Source of the DNA: Dryocosmus kuriphilus
Taxonomy: Eukaryota > Arthropoda > Insecta > Hymenoptera > Cynipidae
Direction: 5' to 3'
DNA length: 64,000 nucleotides
Assembly (NCBI GenBank): GCA_038277395.1
Contig: CM076193.1
Coordinates: 142,775,813 to 142,839,812, forward strand
Positions 56,748 through 64,000 of the stretch are shown in pieces (the stretch's first letter is position 1; each line of letters opens with the position of its first letter). The position numbers and the translations under genes are program-made. Below the pieces are notes generated by a model that worked only from the letters and a program-made list of their open reading frames with translations, was not told the origin of the DNA and did no database searches.

Positions 56748-57335
56748 GCAGTGGAAGGCCGAGCGCCGACCGATCGACCGACCGAAAGAAAAACCGAACG
56801 GGAAAGGCGACGAATCTCTCTTATTGAGCAGCGAACGGGCGAGTTTCGAACAACCGACCGACAGAACGAAAAACGAAACGGAAACGGCGACAGATCTCTC
56901 TGTTTGAGCAGTGAACGGACGAGCGCTGACTGACCGACCGACCGACCGACCGACCGACCGACCGACCGAACGAAAAACCGAAAGGAAACGGCGACAGATC
57001 TCTCTTACTGAGCAGTGAACGGGCGAGAGCCGACCGAACGATCGACGAACCGAAAGAAAAAACGAACGGAAACGGCGACAGATCTCTCTGTTTGAGCAGT
57101 GAACGGACGAGCGCTGACTGACCGACCGACCGACCGACCGACCGACCGACCGAACGAAAAAAACCGAAAGGAAACGGCGACAGATCTCTCTTACTGAGCA
57201 GTGAACGGGCGAGAGCCGACCGACCGATCGACGAACCGAAAGAAAAAACGAACGGAAACGGCGACAGATCTCTCCTATTGAGCAGTGAACGAACGAGCGC
57301 TGACCGACCGACCGATCGGCCGAACGAAAAATGTA
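56748..57335. repeat. CCGA-rich satellite with ~185-bp higher-order unit
   Basis: Units alternate between a type with a long (gacc)n run and a type with gatcgacgaaccgaaag. Both share ttgagcagtgaacgg-cgagcgc and cggaaacggcgacagatctctc. The pair repeats at about 56885 and 57070. The minus strand stays open for 178 codons (RSVGRS, RSLL-KRDLSPFPF), but the reading starts inside the repeat. Confidence 0.85.
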
Positions 57336-57690
57336 TATAAGATAGATTCAAAAACATTTATATCTTACTTTAGTTACCGCAAACAAACTTTTCTTATAAT
57401 GAATTAAAAAATGAAGATGACTGTGATTCTAACACAGGTAAATAAAGTTGTAAAAAAAGTTTGTAAAAAGTTCCTGTAAATCAATATACAAATAACGATA
57501 AACATGTTTTTATTACTTCACCTATTTTCAAAACAACCAACTTCACACCACATCTATTTAAGTATTCACTTCTACCGGGTGTCCCGAGATGGCCACATGT
57601 GTTTTTTGTATTATAAAAAGTTGTGTCAAAACTGTATTTCAAAAATAGTGGACAATTTCTTCAAATGAGAAAAAATGAAATGAATGAAAT

Positions 57691-57726
57691 GAAGAGGAAG
57701 AAGAAGAAGAAGAAGAGGAGGAAGAA

Positions 57727-57758
<32 letters not shown>

Positions 57759-58993
57759 AGAAGAAGAAAAAGATGAAGAAGAATAAGAAGAAGAAGAAGA
57801 CGAGGAAGAAGAAGGAGAAGAAGAACAAAGAGAAGAAGAAGAGGAAGAAGAAGGAGAAGAAGAAAAAGAAGAAGAAGAGGAGGAGGAAGAGGAGGAAGAA
57901 GAAGAGGAAGAAAAATGGAGGAAGAAGAGAAACAAGAGGAAGAAAGATAAGAGGAAGAACATGAGAAAGAAAAAAAGAGGTAAAAAAAGAAAAAGATGAA
58001 GAAGAAGAAGAGGAGGAGGAGGAGGAAGAAAAAGAAGAGGAAGAAGAAGAGGATGAAGAAGAAGAGGAGGAAGAAGAAGATGAAGAAGAAGAAGAAGAAG
58101 AAGAAGAGGAGAAGGAAGAAGAAGAAGAAGAAGAAGAAGAGAGAGAAGGAAGAAGAAGAAGAGGAAGAGGAGGAAGAAGAAGAAGGACAAGAAGAGGAAA
58201 AGGAGGAAGAAGAAGAGGTAGAGGAAGAAAAAGAAGAGGAAAAAGAAGAAGAAGAGGAGGATGAAGAGGAGGAAGGAAAAGAAGAGGAATAAAAAGAAGA
58301 TGAAGAAGATGAGGAAGAAAAAGAAGAGGAGGAAGAAGAAGAGAAAGAAGAAAAGAAAGAAGAAGAGAAAGAAGAAGAAGAACAAGAAGAGGAAAAAGAG
58401 GAAGAAGAAGAGGAAGTCTTCTTCTTCTTTTTCTTAGAAGAGGAAGAAAAAGAAGAGGAGGAACAAGAGGAAGAAGAGGAAGAGGAAGAAGAAGAGGACG
58501 AAGAAGAAAGAAAAGGGAGAAGAAGAGGAAGAAGAAGAGGAGGAGGAAGAAGAGGAATAAGAAGAAGAGGAGGAAGAAGAAGAAGAAGAATAGGAAGAAG
58601 AAGGAGAACAAGAAGAAAAAAAAAAGAAGAAGAAGAGGAAAAGGAGGAGGAGGAAGACGAAGAGGAAGAAGAAGGAGAGAAAAAGAAGACGAAGAAGTGG
58701 AGGAGGAAGAGGAAGAGGAAGAAGAAGAAGAGGAGGAGGAAGAAAAAGAGAAAGAAGAAGAAGAAGAAGAGGAAGAAAAGGAAGAAGAAGAAGATGAAGA
58801 GAAAAAAGAAGACGAAGAAGTGGAGGAGGAAGAGGAAGAAGAAGAAGAAGAGGAGGAGGAAGAAGAACAGAAAGAAGAAGAAGAAGAAGAGGAAGAAAAG
58901 GAAGAAGAAGAGGGAGAAAAAGAAGAGGAGGAAAAAGAGGAGGAAGACGAAGAAGAAGAAGAGGAGGAGGAAGAAGAGGAATAAAAGGAACAG

Positions 58994-59025
<32 letters not shown>

Positions 59026-59128
59026 AGAAGAAGAAGAAGAAGAAGAAGAAGAAGAAGAAGAAGAGAAGAAGAGGAAGAAGAAGAAGAGGAAGAAGAAGAA
59101 GAAAAAGAAGAAGAAGAAGCGGAGAGTA
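57691..59128 (+). repeat. 1.4-kb polypurine (GAA/GGA) tract
   Basis: Almost pure A/G on the + strand, mostly GAA, GAG and AAA triplets, with rare T or C. One strand-switched patch, tcttcttcttctttttctt at 58417-58435, interrupts it. Long open frames on both strands are low-complexity artefacts. Confidence 0.97.
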
Positions 59129-61417
59129 ACAATTAAACAAGTCCAATTTTGAAAAATGTCAGTAAGGGACCTAAAAGATTTTAATGTTTTTAGCATTAGA
59201 GTAGAATAAACAGTGTTTTCTTTGAAAAAATATTCCAGGTCGCAGGTTTGACGTCACAGAATCGTATAAGGGTCTGCTTTGCCCTGAGGCTGCAAGGACC
59301 AATTAGCAGTGCGACGAATCATTAGTAAGAGACAATGACGCAACTCTAGCGATGTACTCGTATTCTCGTGAGATTGAGTACGTCTCTTAACCGAGGTTGC
59401 CAGAAGGTATGTATGTACAATAGGTCTCCTCTGATAATCTCGAATCTCCCGATACTTGTTATTCTCTATCAGTATCAAAATGCACCTGTAATAGGATATA
59501 AACGCACTTCTAAGAATAACGGAGGACCCTCAGCGATATACGTATTCTAGAATTATATAAAGCTGTAACTCATCTACGAAGTGCACGTAATGTAGGTCAG
59601 AGTGAAAAGCCTCAAATTTCATTATCATGTTGAGTATCATTATATAAGTGCCCTTGCTTATTTAGCCTTCAAAAGTTTCTGGGTTAAATAAAAGATTTTC
59701 ACTTTTTAGAAAAAGATCAAAACTTTTGGAAAAGTTTAATTTTGATGGATTTTATGCATTCGATCTTTTTTTAAAAAGATAAGCTTGAAACTTCTTGAAA
59801 CTTTGAAATTATTTTACGACACGGTTCGCAATTTTTGAGTCTTTGGAGAAAGTTCTAGGAAATTATAATCTTCTCTAGAAAATTCCAGAATATTCCATAA
59901 GATTCTATTCGGTTAGAAATGCTCTAGAAAGTTCGAGAACATTCCAGAATTATTAAGAATTTAAAAAGTAAATCATTTTCAATAAAGTTCTAAAGAAATA
60001 TTATAGAAAATTTTAGAATAATGTGGAGTATTTTAGAAGATGGCAAATTTTTTCGCAAAAAGGATTATAGTACATTATGTTCCAAAATTTAGAGATTTTT
60101 ACAAATAGAAGAATATTGAAGAAAATCCTAGAGTTCTCGAGAATAATCCCAGAATATTTAAAAATATTTCATAATATTCTATAGAAGTCAAACAAATCCC
60201 AGAAGATTTTATAAAATTCAAGAACACTCAAGAATTCTACTCTATTCTAGAAAATTCTAGAAGAGTTCAAAACTTTCCAGAATATTATTAAAAAGTCAGG
60301 AGCATTAAAGAATTTACTAAGAATTGTATAAATAGAAGAATATTTTGTTAAAGATCAGAACATTCTAGAATACTGTAGAATTTTCTAAACGTTTCAGAAC
60401 TTCATTATATTCTAGAATGTATTAGAAAAGTCGATAACATTTTTGAGTATTCAAGAAAGTGGTTTCTATACCAATTCCGGTCTATAGTATTCCATATTCA
60501 GGAAAATCTAGTTTCTAGTAATACATTTTAAGTTTATATTTAAAAGGTTTATACATTTGCAACATAAAATCTATTAGCGTTTCAACCAAACTCCTTAAAT
60601 CTATGGAAATATCCGAAGTTCCCCCAATCTTGAAACTTACTCCCCTACTCGAACTTAAAAAATTCTAAATTCGGCAAAATGTCGGTTTTCCGAATTTTCT
60701 AAACAAAGAAAACTTTTTCAATTTGGAACCAAAACTCTTGAAACTTGAACAATTTACCTAGCCCTTATAACAGTATATTTTAGTTATATATTCGAAATTC
60801 AAAAAACTAAATTTCATAAACTGGTGTCGATTTTAATTTTTGGAAGAAATCAATCTTTTACGATTTTTAAGAAAATTTCTTATGGGATAAGTAAAAGGTT
60901 GATAAATTATGTACTTCTGATGTTTTGTTGAATCGATAAATATGAAATTAAGGAAATGGGGTCTCCATACAGATACTGAAGTCATCAATAAGGTTGTGAA
61001 TGAGAATGTCATTATATCGATTTTTAACCAGTAGTTTTGACTATTTAGTTAGATGCAGGTACTCACTACTAATGTGCGGTTATTATCCAGTAGAAATAGT
61101 GGCATCTAATAACTAGCGGACATTCGTAATTCACATGTGTCACGCGACACAGCTGGATTTTGCAGGTGCTCGTGCAAGTGCTACGTGTTACTTATTCAGA
61201 TGCATATGTCATCATCTCTACTTATATGTATGTCCCGTTTCTTCCGATATCTAGTTTGGAGGATATATATTACGTAACCTATTTCGAAAAATATTGGTTA
61301 AGCATTTAACAACATTAAATTGTAATTTTGATAATTTTATATAATCTGCTTATCTCTACTTAGGCTTAGGTGCTTTTTTCAAGTGAATCTCCTCTCTCTT
61401 ACAAATCGGGGTTCTTT
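59129..61417. other. Intergenic; includes TTCTAGAA-rich stretch
   Basis: No gene. 59830-60480 is full of degenerate ttctagaaaattccagaatatt phrases. 59230-59600 is less AT-rich and looks unique. Confidence 0.45.
59830..60480. repeat. Degenerate TTCnnGAA-rich repeat (heat-shock-element-like)
   Basis: At 59871-59896 and 60244-60266 four or more alternating TTC and GAA pentamers are correctly spaced, the layout of a heat-shock element. The pattern recurs in weaker form throughout. It may simply be a decayed short repeat, since no gene is adjacent. Confidence 0.4.
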
Positions 61418-62160
61418 TTAAAAGCGAGACCCCTCGCCTCTTACAATTTGGGGTGTTTTTTTTTTTATTTGAATCGCTTCGCTTTTCACTAATAGAGGTG
61501 ATTTTATTTTGTAATGTGTTTTGGAAGAATCGCGAATTAGTGCCCAGCAGTACCTTTTCTCCATTGTTCCAACATCTTGGTGAAATTGTTCTCCCTGTTC
61601 ATCACTAACGACTTCCAGTTTTTCTGGCCAAAAATTTAAATAGGAATCTAAGAAATGAATTTTTAACGACATGTTACATCCCAATGCATGATATGCATTC
61701 AGCATTTCTTTAACTACATTTTTTTTAGTTAGGGACTTTTGTATTTCCTAAAAAGCCGTGAGTAACTACTTCGAAAGCTTTCTATGCTCGTAACTCATTT
61801 TTATTGAGCTTGCTTTTGAACTCAGCATCTTTCATGACAGTTCCTATTTGTGGTCAGTTAAACACACCTTTTTTAATCTTAGCTTCACTCAGAGCTGGAA
61901 ATTTTTCCTTTAGGTAAGAAAAACCGGGCCCTCCTTTGTCCATGGTCTTAAAAAAGGTTTTCACGAGGCCCAATTTTATGTGAAGCGGTGGTAAAGAGAA
62001 TTCTCTCCGGATCGACTAATGTTCATACACCATATTCGTTTGTCCTATTGTAAAAACATTGCGAGGAGACCAATTTTCTACTATAATGAGATTTCCTATC
62101 TCTACTATCCCACTCGCACAGAAAACAACCAAATTTGGTATAGCCCAATTGCATTCCACA
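61418..62160 (-). pseudogene. Decayed member of a widespread arthropod family of unknown function
   Basis: Reading down the minus strand from about 62154: MQLGYTKFGCFLCEWDSRDR, then LPPLHIKLGLVKTFFKTMDK, GPGFSYLKEKFPALSEAKIK, PQIGTVMKDAEFKSKLN, AFEVVTHGFLGN, ALGCNMSLKIHFLDSYLNFW, VVSDEQGEQFHQD and MEKRYCWAL. I recognise this order from uncharacterised proteins found in many copies in insects and other arthropods. There are several in-frame stops and a missing segment after MEKRY, where relatives have an insert. The last 96 codons (61705-61418) are open. Function of the family is unknown to me. Confidence 0.7.
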
Positions 62161-62516
62161 AGTCTTATACGGTTTTATAAACATTTGAAGTATAAATCGA
62201 TAAAATCCAAAGAAAATTACATGGATGAGTAGATGAAAATGTACGAAATGTTCATTTATTTATTATTTAAAAAATTACTTTAAAAAATATTTTCAAATCG
62301 GCTATAACTATTTTGTTGTAATTTTCACAAGCTTTTAAATAAACAAAGAATTAGTAAAATCTTGTTTTAATTGAATAAGCTGCAGACAGATTTGTCCACA
62401 GGAACTATGTTTGGCGCGCGCCCGTACTACACCATAATGCAGAATTGGCATATTGTTTTTTGCTTAATAGTTTTTGAGTTTAAGGTTCGAGCTATCATTA
62501 TTCGTCGAATTATTTA
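62161..62516. other. Spacer, nothing recognised
   Basis: AT-rich; no open frame or repeat assigned. Confidence 0.3.
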
Positions 62517-62708
62517 TTAACGAAGCATCAAAGAGTGCCAAAAACGTGTTTTTATGACCCCGTTTTTTTCAAAAACTTGACGTGCTGGAGCACTTTCGTA
62601 TTCATATTCATAATCTACAGAGAAACGTCTAAAATGAGCTGTGTTTGATCCCATGGCAAAATCAGTGTCGAACAGTGTTATTAGAGCACTAATTATATTA
62701 ACTTTCAA
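62517..62708 (-). other. Possible coding remnant, 63 codons
   Basis: The frame contains ITLFDTDFAMGSNTAHFRR, a run DYEYEYESAPARQVF and ends IKTRFWHSLMLR. Composition is protein-like and it lies upstream of the pseudogene on the same strand. However, it starts at a non-ATG codon, has no domain I know, and may be a fragment of another mobile gene. Confidence 0.25.
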
Positions 62709-64000
62709 ACTGTTATTGGACTCTGATCAACTTTCTATAATCCACGGATCGTCTAACTACTAAAACCTCTCAAGCGGCTAATTATCAATTTTAATTTTTC
62801 ACTTCACGAAGCTACTTCCACCAAGAAAATAAGAGGAGAGTGTCAATTTTGAAACTATCTTTTATCTTCGCTCTGATATCAAAAGAAAATCAAATTTGAA
62901 CTGGTATTAAATAAATAAATTTTGAAGATAAAGAAAACTTTCACAATTTCTTACAGAATTGCTTAAAACTTTGCGAAAAGTTTCATATTGGTGAATTATA
63001 AATTTTTTTATTTTTACTTTAGTCATCATAAAAAAGTAAACAAAACTGCGCCTATTTTTTCGAAACAAAAAAGACTTTCACAATAATGAAGGGGATCTTT
63101 TGAAACTTCAGAATTATTTTCAGTTCTTCTACTGGAAAGATAAAGTTTCCTCTTCATTTCAACGAAAATTTCGTTTGCATATTTTTCACATTTAAGTTAA
63201 AGATATGCAATCAAGTCAAGGTAACGTAGAATCAGAAAGAAGTACTGAAAAATTCCTTTTTCAGAATATGTTCCAAGCTATTCGATGAAGCATGTAATGC
63301 ACGCCAGGAGGTTTCTAGAAATATAAATTCCATACTGAAATATGTACTTTCTTATTCCCAGGTGAATTCCTCAAATTCCCGAAATGACTTCTTCTGAATT
63401 TGAAAAAGCCTCCTCTATATAAATTTTAAAAGTGAGGAAACCTAAAAAAGATTTCTAAATTCCCTGTAAAATTGTAATTTACACGAGAAAGATGCCGAGA
63501 TTGTATCTCTTGTGTGTCAGAAAGGCATGAAATGATGTTGAACGATATCAATTTAGTGGAAGATTGAGATAACGCAGCAGGGTAGGACGTCATCGATCTT
63601 CATAAGGGCCTCTGGAGAAGCACAACGAGCAGCCTTGATTCTCAAGGGGCAAAATAAACGCGGTATGCTAGCTTGTGTTGTCAAGTGCTTTGTAACGAGT
63701 TTACAAACGATTTCGTTGTTTTTGAAGAAAATATCGCTAGTACGCCTCGTCTTCCGAATAAGCTCGCAAAGACACCTCTTATCCGAAAGAAAAATTGGTC
63801 TTTTCTTGTGATTTAGTTACCAAGCCTGTTTCTAAGAGGGAAAGTTTTTCCTCGATTGTTCTTTTAATAGTGATGGCAGTACTGTCCTTTTTGCTTTAGT
63901 ACTACTAATACACTCCTGGCAAAGATTGCATTTGTCCTAACACTATTAGTACTGTCCTAGATTATCCAGTTGCTACTGAATTGTTCTGGACAATACTACT
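62709..64000. other. Intergenic, right edge
   Basis: No gene supported. 63520-63800 is less AT-rich (gcctctggagaagcacaacg, cgcctcgtcttccgaataag) and could be unique or regulatory sequence. The edge holds short irregular repeats of tactact/agtactgtcct. Confidence 0.35.

Noticed and set aside
57626..59196. Open frames of up to 511 codons in all directions
   Set aside because: Low-complexity polypurine/polypyrimidine translation with no real start or domain.

Overview
The window is AT-rich animal nuclear DNA, almost certainly from an insect. It has GT-AG spliced exons, sparse coding sequence, degenerate Tc1, mariner, Merlin and SWIM/DDE transposons, a LINE ORF1 remnant of the kind common in ants and wasps, tRNA-derived repeats and many satellites. 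A hymenopteran is my best guess, but nothing fixes the order.

The only clear host gene is a corticotropin-releasing-hormone-binding protein (CRHBP) gene on the + strand. Five exons lie in the window (2466-2626, 2812-3019, 17277-17440, 17600-17699, 20085-20224). They share one reading frame and end at a TGA at 20222-20224. The signal-peptide exon(s) lie upstream of the window. The large introns are packed with transposons: a Tc1 copy inside a tandem tRNA-like SINE array, a 7.0-kb element with 1.4-kb inverted arms carrying a SWIM-zinc-finger DDE transposase, a satellite-bearing foldback, and a 1.8-kb foldback whose ends resemble those of the 7.0-kb element.

From 20.2 to 40 kb there is a series of non-autonomous elements: a MITE beside CRHBP, an element with CATCCCTAGT ends, a MITE with a 4-bp duplication, an ORF1-only LINE with a 14-bp target duplication, a long foldback, a TTAA-duplicating element and a dead mariner. 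From 40 to 56 kb the window is dominated by a repeat family (modules A-F). Each module has 11-bp inverted ends (ACATTCTCATC), internal ~130-bp subrepeats, a frame-preserved Asp/Asn-repeat peptide, and GC-rich triloop hairpins whose stems vary with compensating changes. A 4.7-kb Merlin transposon with one nonsense codon lies between modules B and C and itself contains a satellite-bearing nested element.

The last part holds a CCGA-rich satellite, a 1.4-kb polypurine tract, an AT-rich stretch rich in TTCnnGAA motifs, and a decayed gene of a widespread arthropod family of unknown function. Apart from CRHBP, no intact gene is visible. The most unusual material is the module A-F family and its hairpins.
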